From Terrabacter tumescens (lineage in GTDB: Bacteria > Actinomycetota > Actinomycetes > Actinomycetales > Dermatophilaceae), in NCBI RefSeq assembly GCF_014646815.1, contig NZ_BMNZ01000006.1, positions 62,001-126,000 on the forward strand: a stretch of DNA of 64,000 nucleotides, given 5' to 3'. Positions 34,771 through 43,366 of the stretch are shown in pieces (within the stretch, counting starts at the first letter, position 1; each line of letters opens with the position of its first letter). A model generated the notes under the pieces. The model had not been told where the DNA came from, did no database searches, and saw only the letters and a list, made by a program, of their open reading frames with translations. A program made the position numbers and the translations under genes.

Positions 34771-37700
34771 TCAGACGGTCTTGGCCTCGTCGACGTAGCG
34801 GCACAGCGCGTTGACGGCGCGCAGCTCCTCCGGCGTGTGGACCTCGGCGTCGGTGAGCAACGGGCTGCCGACGATGACCGCCATGACCCTGGCCCGTGAG
34901 ATGGCGACGTTGAGACGGTGCAGGTCGTAGAGGAACGAGACCCCGCGCGGGGCGAGCGCCGCCGTGGTGCTCGCCATCGAGTAGATGACCACCGCGCCCT
35001 GCTGGCCCTGGAACTTGTCGACCGTGCCGACCCGCGCACCGACCGGCAGCTCGGCGGCCAGGGTCGCGACGTGCGCGTTGTAGGGAGCCACGACGAGGAT
35101 CTCGTCGAGGCCGATCTGCCGCGAGTCCCCTTCTGCCGTGGTCCAGCTGCCCCTCAGCAGGTCGTCGACGAGGTCGCGCACGACGAGTGCCTCCTGGCGG
35201 CTCGACTGCTCGCTCAGCACCTCGTGCTCGACCGGAACCCAGCGCAGGCCGTCGCCCGACAGCGCGCCCGGCGCCTCGACCGAGAGCCGCTCGCGCCCCG
35301 GCGCCGACTCGAGGCGGCCCTCGTAGGCGAGCTGCGAGACGAACGCCGTCAGGCTCGGGTGCATGCGATGCGTGCGGTCGAGGAAGACGCCCCGGTCGTC
35401 GGGGATGACGTCGTGGACGATCTCGTCGTCGGTGGTGCGGAGGTGGTCGAGCGCGGACACGCCTGACCCGTAGGGGTGGACCGCCTTGGTCGGCTGGGTC
35501 AGCTGCTGAGGGTCACCGAGCAGGACGAGCGAGCGCGCAGCCGGTGCAACGGCGACGGCGTTGGCGAGGGAGAACTGCCCGGCCTCGTCGATGACGAGCA
35601 CGTCCACCGCGTCGACCATGTCGTCCCGCGACCAGAGCCAGGCCGTGCCGCCGACGAGGTTGGCCTCGCCGCTCGCGAGAGCGGCCGCGATGGCGCCGTT
35701 GTCGGAGGTGTGTCGGATCTGGGAGCCGGTGTCGTCCGGCTCGTCGCCCTCCTCGGCGTTGGTGCCGTCCTTGTGCCACGCGGGCCGAGCCACCTCGCCC
35801 AGCAGGTTGAGCACGACGGCGTGCGACTGCGCGGTGACCCCGATCCGCAGTCCCGAGTCGAGCAGCTCGCGGATGAGGGCCGAGCCGGCATACGTCTTGC
35901 CGGTGCCGGGCGGACCCTGGACCGCGAGCACCTCACCGTCCAGCGAGCGCCCGACCCGGACGACGACGTCCTTGGGCGTCTCCCCCTCCCGCGCGGCTAG
36001 CACGTCGCCGGCGGGCACGACACGCTCGATGAGCCGCGTCGCGAGGTTGGTGCCTCCGCCGAGCGCGAGCTCACCGGTGCGGGCGATGCTGGCCCGCAGC
36101 ACCCCGTCCATGACCGGTCCCGGGCCGCCCAGCCCGCGCGGTCGCGGCGGGTCGAGCGACTTCTTCATCGACAGCTCGACCCAGCCCTCGACCGGGTCGA
36201 GGGCGACGACCTTGCCCACCGGGGCGTGGGTGTCGACGTCGGGGACGTACTTGCCGACCGACACCTTGCAGTCCTGCGGTGGGAACGGGTAGCGCCAGAC
36301 CTTCGAGAGCTTGACGACCCTCATCTCCTCCGGCTCTCCGAGGTCACCGATCGCGGTGCCGTCCTCGACGAGCTCGGGCGTCTCGAGCTCCTTGTAACGG
36401 AAGAAGTCCCACCACTCGGGGCGCTTCTCGCGCCGGTGCCACCCGACGAGTCCGGCGAGCAGGTCGTGCCCCTCGTCGACGAGTCGCTCGGCGAGCGCGA
36501 TCTCGGCGCGCTCCTCGTCGGAGATCTCGCGCAGCTGCTCCGGGACCGGACGCGACAGCGTGTGGCCGGACCGCTGGAGCTCGCCTCGCCGATGCTCGAG
36601 CCACTCGTGCAGGGCCAGCGTCGACCGGACGTCCTCCTCGTTGTAGCGACGGATGTCGTCGAGGATCGTCTGGTCGGCGGAGCCGTCGTCGCGGCCGGCC
36701 AGCCAGCGTTCGTACTCGACGACCGACGACAGGCCGTCGGCCACGCCCGCCCCGTCGGCGGATCGCGTGTGGCCCCAGTAGAACTCCTCGAGCTTCTTGA
36801 TCGAGTAGGAGCCCTTGCTGATGCGCACCCCCTGGCGCACCACCGCGTAGAGGTCGACGAACACCTCGTGTCGCAGCAGCTGGTCGAGCTCGGCCTCGCG
36901 GGTGGCGTGCTGCCCGACGAGCCGCTTGAGCGCAGTGGTCTCGTACGGCGCGTAGTGGTAGACGTGCAGGCCGGGGTGCCGGCGCCACCGGTCGGTCAGC
37001 CAGTCGAGCAGGTCGGAGGTCAGGCGGCCCTCCTCGGCGAAGTCGTGGGCCCAGAACTCGACGAACTCGCCCTGGCGGGTCCAGATGCCGGCGAGGTACT
37101 CGCGCCCGGCACCGCCCTCGGCCCACGGGTCTCCCTCGAAGTCGAGGTAGACGTCACCCTCGTCGGGCTCGGGCAGCATCTGCAGGCCACGGCCCGGCTC
37201 GGGGTCGAGCAGCTCGTACTGCGCCTGACCCGTCTCGCGCTCGGCGAGCTGGAGGCGGGCCTGCTGGAGCAGCCGCCGGCGCGTCACGGTCGACAGGGCA
37301 GGCGCCAGCTGCTCCTCGCTGGAGTGCGCGAGCGACCGCAGGGTCGGGATGCCGAGGTCGACGAGGGCCGCGCGGTGGTCGGCGCGCATGCCCGCGACCT
37401 GGATGAGGTCGTCACGGTCGAGCCACTCCTGGGCGCACCGCTCCTTCCAGCGGCACTGCCCGCAGTGCTGCACCCGGGCCGACTCGGTCTCGCGCGGGCT
37501 CGCGATCGCGTCGAGCAGCTCGGCGCGGCGCCGGCGCGCGTAGGGCGCGACGTCGACGAGCCGCCACGGGTGTGACTCGGCGTCACCCGTGACGACGGTC
37601 AACCACTGCGGAGGGACGCCCTGGAGCAGCTCGAGGCGGGCGGCATACGTCGCCATCTGGAGCAGGGCCGGGACCTTGAGCCGACGGGCGAGTTTGGTGT

Positions 37701-38124
37701 CGGCGATGTCGTAGTGCCACGGACCCAGGTCGCTCGGCTCGTCAACGCGCAGCAGGAAGTCCGCGAGCCCGACCCAGTGACCGTCGTAGAACGTCGCTTG
37801 GTAGATGACGTCGACGCCGCGCCGCATGGCATCGACGGTGGCCGCCTCGGCCTCGGCGCCCCGCAGCCCGAGCGCCGCGAGGTCCTCGACGACGCGTCCT
37901 TCGGCGCGGAGCCGCTCGAGGTAGGCGCGCTCGTGCTCGAGCCCCTTGGCGAAGACGAGGTTGAGCGAGTCGTCGGTGCCGCTCGCACCGACGTCGGAAC
38001 GACGCGCAGAACCGACGGCTGAGGCGTCGAGCGCCTCGAGGTCGAGGGTCGTGATGTGCGCGCACGCGACGTGCTTCGTCAGGTCCGTGGGACTCAGGAC
38101 GAGGTGACCGTCGATGCGCTGCAT
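34771..38124 (-). CDS. TM0106-type RecB-like nuclease fused to UPF1/Dna2-like helicase
   Basis: 1117-residue nuclease-helicase. The N-terminal part (about 1-275) is a RecB/Cas4-like nuclease with DFLLRVDEPSDLGPWHYDIA, DTKLARRLKVPALLQMATYA and a Cys cluster HCGQCRWKERC that, with an N-terminal Cys (HVACAH), could hold an Fe-S cluster. A middle RNase H-like module (about 320-450) has DVYLDFEGDPW and LHVYHYAPYE. The C-terminal superfamily 1 helicase has GPPGTGKT (about 735), VLVIDEAGQF, LLGDPQQLTQP, VDKFQGQQ and NVAISRAR. The fusion fits DNA-end processing in repair or defence. An ATG at 38124 is taken; a GTG 24 bases upstream is possible. Confidence 0.88.
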   Translation of the reverse strand: MQRIDGHLVLSPTDLTKHVACAHITTLDLEALDASAVGSARRSDVGASGTDDSLNLVFAKGLEHERAYLERLRAEGRVVEDLAALGLRGAEAEAATVDAMRRGVDVIYQATFYDGHWVGLADFLLRVDEPSDLGPWHYDIADTKLARRLKVPALLQMATYAARLELLQGVPPQWLTVVTGDAESHPWRLVDVAPYARRRRAELLDAIASPRETESARVQHCGQCRWKERCAQEWLDRDDLIQVAGMRADHRAALVDLGIPTLRSLAHSSEEQLAPALSTVTRRRLLQQARLQLAERETGQAQYELLDPEPGRGLQMLPEPDEGDVYLDFEGDPWAEGGAGREYLAGIWTRQGEFVEFWAHDFAEEGRLTSDLLDWLTDRWRRHPGLHVYHYAPYETTALKRLVGQHATREAELDQLLRHEVFVDLYAVVRQGVRISKGSYSIKKLEEFYWGHTRSADGAGVADGLSSVVEYERWLAGRDDGSADQTILDDIRRYNEEDVRSTLALHEWLEHRRGELQRSGHTLSRPVPEQLREISDEERAEIALAERLVDEGHDLLAGLVGWHRREKRPEWWDFFRYKELETPELVEDGTAIGDLGEPEEMRVVKLSKVWRYPFPPQDCKVSVGKYVPDVDTHAPVGKVVALDPVEGWVELSMKKSLDPPRPRGLGGPGPVMDGVLRASIARTGELALGGGTNLATRLIERVVPAGDVLAAREGETPKDVVVRVGRSLDGEVLAVQGPPGTGKTYAGSALIRELLDSGLRIGVTAQSHAVVLNLLGEVARPAWHKDGTNAEEGDEPDDTGSQIRHTSDNGAIAAALASGEANLVGGTAWLWSRDDMVDAVDVLVIDEAGQFSLANAVAVAPAARSLVLLGDPQQLTQPTKAVHPYGSGVSALDHLRTTDDEIVHDVIPDDRGVFLDRTHRMHPSLTAFVSQLAYEGRLESAPGRERLSVEAPGALSGDGLRWVPVEHEVLSEQSSRQEALVVRDLVDDLLRGSWTTAEGDSRQIGLDEILVVAPYNAHVATLAAELPVGARVGTVDKFQGQQGAVVIYSMASTTAALAPRGVSFLYDLHRLNVAISRARVMAVIVGSPLLTDAEVHTPEELRAVNALCRYVDEAKTV

Positions 38125-38357
38125 GGAGCCGAGTATGCCGTCCGGCACCGACAGGGCCCTCGGCCGCCGTCCGCCTTCGCAGACCTCCAGACCGCCCTAC
38201 GGTCCGGGCCCCGGGACGGGTTCTGCGAGTCGCCGCGCGGGACCGCCCCGGCGGGGATAGGTTGCACCCTGCGTGGCAGGCAAGTTCGGGGGCGAGCGTC
38301 CCTGCGCACGCGGTGCCTCGGCGTCGCGTGCGATCGGAGCTGCGCGAGGAGGATCTG

Positions 38358-41300
38358 TTGTCCGACAACACTCGGGGACCGCGGCGCTCGCGCCGTGGCG
38401 TGATGTGCACGGTGAGCGCCGGTGCCATCGCGGCGCTGGCAGCCACCAGCGTCGGGGCCACGCCGGTGTCGGCGAGCCCTGACCCGTCCGTCCGGCACCG
38501 CAGCGACCGCAGCGTGCCCGACCGCGTGACGGGAGCCGGCTCCCTCGGCCTCGGCACCCAGCGCATCTCCGCCGGCGACGTCGACCAGACGCTGCGCGCG
38601 GCCAAGGGGCCCGTCGACGTCATGATCGAGCTCGACGCCGCACCGGCGACCACGGCCTTCGGCCAGGCCCGTCCCCGAGGCCTCACCGCCGCGCGGGTGG
38701 CCGGCCGCGCGCAGACCTCCGCCGTCAAGAGCGCCCAGCGGTCGGTCGAGTCCCGTTTCGGCGCCGCCGCGACGAAGGCGCGCACGCTCTACCGCCTCCA
38801 CACGGCATACGCAGGCATCGCCGTCCGCACGGACGCCTCCCACCTCGCGTCGCTCGCAGCGATCCCCGGTGTCAAGGCGATCCACCGGCTCACGCCCAAG
38901 CAGCCGACCAACAGCTCCTCCGTGCCCCTCATCGGCGCCCCCAAGGTGTGGCAGGCCCTGTCCCAGACCGGCAAGGGCGTGCGTGTCGGCATCATCGACA
39001 CCGGCATCGACTACACCCACGCCGACTTCGGCGGTCCGGGGACCGTCGAGGCCTTCAAGGCGGCGGGCGCGTCCAACACCTTCACGCCGACCGCCAAGGT
39101 CGTCGGCGGCTACGACTTCGCGGGCGACGACTACAACGCCGACCCGAGCTCCGACACGTTCGACCCCGTGCCCCAGCCCGACGCCAACCCGCTCGACTGC
39201 AACGGGCACGGCTCGCACGTCGCCGGCACGACCGCCGGTCTGGGCGTCGCCTCCGACGGCAGCACGTGGACCGGCGGCTACGACAAGGACATCGACCCGG
39301 CGAGCCTCGAGATCGGCCCCGGCGTCGCGCCGGAGGCCAGCCTCTACGCCCTCAAGGTCTTCGGCTGCGACGGCTCGACCAACGTCGTCGGGCAGGCGCT
39401 CGACTGGGCGGCCGACCCGAACGGCGACGGCGACCTGTCCGACCACCTCGACGTCGTCAACATGTCGCTCGGCAGCTCGTACGGTTCGCCCCAGGACCCC
39501 GACGCCGTCGCCGCGAACAACCTCGCCGCGCTCGGCACCGTCGTCGTCGCCTCGATGGGCAACTCCGGCGACGTCTACGAGGTCGGCGGCTCCCCCGGCA
39601 ACGCGCCGCGCGTGCTCGCCGTGGCCGCGTCCGACGACGGCAACGACGTCGTCGACGGCATCAGGGTCGACGCGCCCCCCGACATCGAGCCGGCCGACAC
39701 CGTGGACGGCAAGCAGGACAACGTCTTCGGGGCGCTCAAGTCCGTCGACTACGACTGGGTGGGCAAGCCCGGCGTGAGCGACACCGCGGTGGCAGCCGTG
39801 GGCGACTGGTCCGCCGCGTCGTCCGCCACCAACAACACCGACGGCTGCGACCCCTACTCGGACGCCGACGCCGCCCGGATCGCCGGCAAGGTCGTCCTGC
39901 AGATGTGGCTCGACGGCAACGGCCGCCGCTGCGGCTCGATCGCCCGCGGCGCCAACGCCGAGGCGGCGGGCGCCGCCGGCATCATCTACGGCAGCGACGT
40001 GAACGCCTTCTCCGCCGGGGTCACCGGAAGCAAGGTCCTCCCGGCCATGCTCGTCGTCGACCAGGCCACCAAGGCGATCAAGGCCCAGCTCGACGCCTCC
40101 GCCGAGGTGCGCGTCACGATGACCAACGAGCTCCGCAACGCCGTCACCATCCGCAACCCCCGGGCGATCGACCAGCTGGCGGGCTTCTCCTCGCGGGGTG
40201 TCGGCGTGGCCGGCGGCGTCAAGCCAGACGTCACCGCCCCCGGTGTCACGACGTTCTCCGTGGCCGTCGGCACGGGCAACGAGGGCGTCGCCGAGAGCGG
40301 CACCTCGATGGCCTCGCCGCACGTGGCCGGTGAGGCCGCCCTCGTGCGCGGGTCGCACCCGTCGTGGACGGTCGAGGAGGTCAAGGCCTCGATCATGAAC
40401 ACCGCTACCCAGGACGTCTTCGTCGGTCCCGACCACACGGGCGACGTCTACGGGCCCGAGCGCGTGGGTGCCGGGCGGGTCGTTGCGGACGCCGCCGTGG
40501 ACACCGGCACGCTCGCCTACGTGACCGAGGACAAGGGCGCCGTCAGCGTGTCCTTCGGTCCGGTCGCGGTGACCGCCCCGAGGCAGACCAGGACCAAGAC
40601 GGTGCGCATCGTCAACAAACGTCCCCTGCAGCCGGCGTCGTACGTCCTGACCTACGACGCCGCGCACCCGACACCGGGCGTGACGTACACCTTCAACCCG
40701 TCCCAGATGCGCGTACCGGCGGGCGGTTCCGTCGACGTCCACATCACCGCGACCTTCACGCGGTCGGCCCTGCGGGCCGTCCCCGACCCGACGTCGGACC
40801 CCGACCCGATGGGGATCGACCTGGTGCGCAGCTACCGCGCCGACGCGAGCGGCCGCATGGTCCTCGAGCCCGTCCAGGGCACGCCGGGCGGCGAGCTGCG
40901 CGTGCCGGTGTGGTCGGCGCCGCGCGCGGCGTCCCGCATGTCGTCGCCCACGAGCACGACCGTCACGCACCAGGCCGGTATGCCGTCCGGCGTGGCCACC
41001 TCGACGCTGCCCCTCGTGGGCGTCGGCGTCGACCAGGGCGACGGCACGACGTCCTACGTCTCGTCGGTCTCGACGTTCCAGCTCCAGGGCACGAGCCCGC
41101 GCAAGGCGGCCTGCTCGCCCACCCGCGTGGTCGACTGCATCGGCACGCCCGACGACCTGGGGGCCGACCTGCGCTACGTCGGGGCCGCGTCGGACGCGCC
41201 GCTCGTCTCCGGGCTGGACCAGGCGACGCTGACCTTCGGCATCAACACCCACGGCCCGTGGCGCACGCCGGCGACCTCCACCGAGTTCGACGTCTTCCTC

Positions 41301-42374
41301 GACACGGACGCCGACGGCACCGCCGACGCCGCGGTCTACAACACCCGCCTGAGCCAGTCGGACGACTTCGACTACTTCGTGGCCGAGCTCGTCGACCTGC
41401 GACCGGGCGCCGGCCACGGCGACGTGCTCGACGACGCCCTCATCAACGGCATCGACGGGTCGTTCGACACGAACGTCTTCAACAGCGACTCGCTCGTCAT
41501 GCCGGTCTCGGTCAAGGCGCTCCAGCAGGCCGGGCTCGTGACCGGGAGCGCGCCCAGGGTGCGCTACTGGGTCAGCTCGCTCGCGCAGGGCGTGGCGGTC
41601 GACACCGTCGGCTCGGCGGCGCGCCCGATGACGGTCAGCATCGCCTCCCCCGGTCTGATGGCCTACGGCGACTTCGGCACGCTGACGAGCACCGACCTGC
41701 CGGGCGAGAGGCTCGAGGTCCGGCGCGACGACGCCGCTGCCAGGGTCGACCGGCCGCAGGGTCTGCTCCTGCTGCACCACCTCAACAGCGACGGCTCCCG
41801 CGCCGTGGTCGTCACGGTGCGCACGACGTCGACGACGAAGCTCACGGCCAGCCCGACGAGCTTCACCCAGGGGGGCCGCACGGTCCTCACCGCGACGGTC
41901 TCGCCGTCGAGCGCCACCGGCAGCGTGACGTTCCGCAAGAACGGCGCCGTCCTCCGGACAGTCGCCCTCTCGGGTGGTAAGGCCCTCACGACCGTCACCG
42001 GACTCCCCCGGGGCACAGCGACATTCACCGCCACCTACAGCGGTGACAGCGGCGCAGCCGGCAGCACGTCGAGCGCGGTCAAGGTCACCGTCAGGGGCGT
42101 GGCGTCCGCCACGTCGCTGCGAGCCAGCAGTACGACCTACCGCTACGGCGGCCGGCCGACGCTGACCGCGACGGTCGCGCCGTCGACGGCCACCGGCACC
42201 GTCACCTTCCGTGACGGCTCACGGGTCATCGGCACGTCGACCCTCTCCAAGGGACGGGCCACCCTGCACGTCCCGGTCCTCTCGCGCGGCACGCACACCG
42301 TGACCGCGACCTACAACGGCTCGACGCGCTACGACCCGTCGGCCTCCTCGCGGGTGACGCTCCGCGTGAGCTGA
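38358..42374 (+). CDS. Secreted multidomain subtilisin-like protease (S8)
   Basis: 1338-residue extracellular serine protease. The signal peptide has a twin-arginine-like start (SRRGVMC) and ends near SVGATPVSASP. A propeptide (about 50-180) precedes the S8 domain with Asp214 (IIDTGIDYTH), His284 (NGHGSHVAGT) and Ser650 (GTSMASPHVAG). A PA insert (about 477-587) sits before the Ser. Fn3/beta regions follow, then two C-terminal bacterial Ig-like repeats (from about 1156, LTASPTSFTQGG and LRASSTTYRYGG). No cell-wall sorting signal or C-terminal membrane span is seen. The TTG at 38358 is chosen for AGGAGG eight bases upstream; the frame opens 32 codons earlier without signal-like sequence. Confidence 0.9.
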   Translation: MSDNTRGPRRSRRGVMCTVSAGAIAALAATSVGATPVSASPDPSVRHRSDRSVPDRVTGAGSLGLGTQRISAGDVDQTLRAAKGPVDVMIELDAAPATTAFGQARPRGLTAARVAGRAQTSAVKSAQRSVESRFGAAATKARTLYRLHTAYAGIAVRTDASHLASLAAIPGVKAIHRLTPKQPTNSSSVPLIGAPKVWQALSQTGKGVRVGIIDTGIDYTHADFGGPGTVEAFKAAGASNTFTPTAKVVGGYDFAGDDYNADPSSDTFDPVPQPDANPLDCNGHGSHVAGTTAGLGVASDGSTWTGGYDKDIDPASLEIGPGVAPEASLYALKVFGCDGSTNVVGQALDWAADPNGDGDLSDHLDVVNMSLGSSYGSPQDPDAVAANNLAALGTVVVASMGNSGDVYEVGGSPGNAPRVLAVAASDDGNDVVDGIRVDAPPDIEPADTVDGKQDNVFGALKSVDYDWVGKPGVSDTAVAAVGDWSAASSATNNTDGCDPYSDADAARIAGKVVLQMWLDGNGRRCGSIARGANAEAAGAAGIIYGSDVNAFSAGVTGSKVLPAMLVVDQATKAIKAQLDASAEVRVTMTNELRNAVTIRNPRAIDQLAGFSSRGVGVAGGVKPDVTAPGVTTFSVAVGTGNEGVAESGTSMASPHVAGEAALVRGSHPSWTVEEVKASIMNTATQDVFVGPDHTGDVYGPERVGAGRVVADAAVDTGTLAYVTEDKGAVSVSFGPVAVTAPRQTRTKTVRIVNKRPLQPASYVLTYDAAHPTPGVTYTFNPSQMRVPAGGSVDVHITATFTRSALRAVPDPTSDPDPMGIDLVRSYRADASGRMVLEPVQGTPGGELRVPVWSAPRAASRMSSPTSTTVTHQAGMPSGVATSTLPLVGVGVDQGDGTTSYVSSVSTFQLQGTSPRKAACSPTRVVDCIGTPDDLGADLRYVGAASDAPLVSGLDQATLTFGINTHGPWRTPATSTEFDVFLDTDADGTADAAVYNTRLSQSDDFDYFVAELVDLRPGAGHGDVLDDALINGIDGSFDTNVFNSDSLVMPVSVKALQQAGLVTGSAPRVRYWVSSLAQGVAVDTVGSAARPMTVSIASPGLMAYGDFGTLTSTDLPGERLEVRRDDAAARVDRPQGLLLLHHLNSDGSRAVVVTVRTTSTTKLTASPTSFTQGGRTVLTATVSPSSATGSVTFRKNGAVLRTVALSGGKALTTVTGLPRGTATFTATYSGDSGAAGSTSSAVKVTVRGVASATSLRASSTTYRYGGRPTLTATVAPSTATGTVTFRDGSRVIGTSTLSKGRATLHVPVLSRGTHTVTATYNGSTRYDPSASSRVTLRVS

Positions 42375-42393
42375 GCGACCGCCCGCACCATCC

Positions 42394-42442
42394 CGACGAC
42401 GTATGCCGTCCGGCCGACCTGGCCGGACGGCATACGTCGTCG
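42394..42442. terminator. Long perfect hairpin after the S8 protease gene
   Basis: 22-bp perfect arms (42394-42415, 42421-42442) with a 5-base loop, 20 bp past the protease stop. Each arm contains GTATGCCG, so the dispersed octamer occurs here as an inverted pair. Confidence 0.75.
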
Positions 42443-42473
42443 TGGGGTGGGCGGTTCGGGCGGGGGCAGCAGG

Positions 42474-42501
42474 AAGGCGGCCCTCCGAGGAGGACCGCCT
42501 T
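42474..42501. terminator. Second hairpin before the convergent doxX end
   Basis: AAGGCGGCCCTCC and GGAGGACCGCCTT pair with one mismatch around a 2-base centre, about 60 bp past the DoxX stop on the minus strand. Likely doxX terminator. Confidence 0.6.
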
Positions 42502-42562
42502 GCTGCTCGGACCCGGGGGCCCGTGCTGGTGACCACGTCAGGGACGGTGGCCACCGACCCAC

Positions 42563-43150
42563 TCACCGCAGGAGGCCGTTACCGACGTGGCGGCCCCACC
42601 ACTTGCCAAGGCCCCAGGTGTCCCCGGCGAGCGTCGTGGCGAGAACCGCGATGCCCAGTGCCTCGATCCAGTGGCTGTCGAAGAGCGGGTTGGTGTAGGC
42701 GCCGGTGGTGCCGAGGGGGAACTCGGCGAGGTACATCAGCGCGAGGAGGACGGCACCTGCCATGGCGGCGAGCTTGAGGCCTGCGCCGGCGAGGAGGGCG
42801 ATGCCGATGCCGAGGAGCCCGGCCATGAACAGCCAGTCGGCCCACGGGCCGGCGATGCTCTTGAAGAAGCCGGCGAAGGGGCCTTCGGCGTTCTTCATGA
42901 AGCCTTGGGCGGGCGTGCCGCCGTGGATCCAGGCCCTGGCCGACGGAGTCATGTAGCCGAGGCCGAACATCTTGTCGATGAAGGGCCAGAGGAAGGTGAA
43001 GCCGAGCACGATGCGGAGACCAGCGAGGAACTTACGAGCAACGGCCGAACGGACCACCTCCTCCTGGAAGGTGACGACGCCCCTGGTGGGGTCGTGCGGG
43101 CTGACTGGCGCCGTGGTTTGCGCGTGCGTGCCGCGAGGGATGGTGCTCAT
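42563..43150 (-). CDS. DoxX family membrane protein
   Basis: 195-residue integral membrane protein of the DoxX group (quinone-linked oxidoreductase-like subunits). Four spans are visible: LAGLRIVLGFTFLWPFID with the family motif, WLFMAGLLGIGIALLAGAG, MAGAVLLALMYLAEF and HWIEALGIAVLATTLAG. The N-terminus is soluble (TQTTAPVSPHDPTRGVVTFQ region). The FMKNAEGPFAGFF and GPWADWLF loops match thiosulfate:quinone-type DoxX relatives, but no partner subunit gene is adjacent. The ATG at 43150 is taken. A 17-bp dyad 50-66 bp upstream suggests control by a dimeric repressor. Confidence 0.82.
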   Translation of the reverse strand: MSTIPRGTHAQTTAPVSPHDPTRGVVTFQEEVVRSAVARKFLAGLRIVLGFTFLWPFIDKMFGLGYMTPSARAWIHGGTPAQGFMKNAEGPFAGFFKSIAGPWADWLFMAGLLGIGIALLAGAGLKLAAMAGAVLLALMYLAEFPLGTTGAYTNPLFDSHWIEALGIAVLATTLAGDTWGLGKWWGRHVGNGLLR

Positions 43151-43199
43151 TGATCTCAACTCCAGAACTCGGTGTGTGTTCCGGCAGCTTCTCTGTCGG

Positions 43200-43216
43200 T
43201 ACTACAAAGCGTAGTA
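43200..43216. promoter_or_regulatory. Operator-like dyad before doxX
   Basis: TACTAC-N5-GTAGTA perfect inverted repeat, AT-richer than its surroundings, 50 bp before the DoxX start. It resembles operators of winged-helix repressors such as the HxlR/DUF24 group. The regulator gene is not in the adjacent sequence, so the type is a guess. Confidence 0.5.
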
Positions 43217-43366
43217 GTGGGTTCCTGACAGGCGCTACACAATCGCGTGTGATCTAGGGGACAACCGTTCGCGGGGGGCGCGGCTGGGCCCGGAGAGCGC
43301 GAGTGAGCGCATCAGGGCGCGCGGCTCATCGCAGCCGGACGCATGGCCCGGGCGCCTCCCCTCCCG

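Noticed and set aside
38094-41780. Long minus-strand frame (1228 codons) antisense to the large subtilase
   Set aside because: Composition is the Gly/Asp/Val/Arg pattern of a reverse frame of a high-GC gene; no motifs, while the plus strand has a full catalytic triad and signal peptide.
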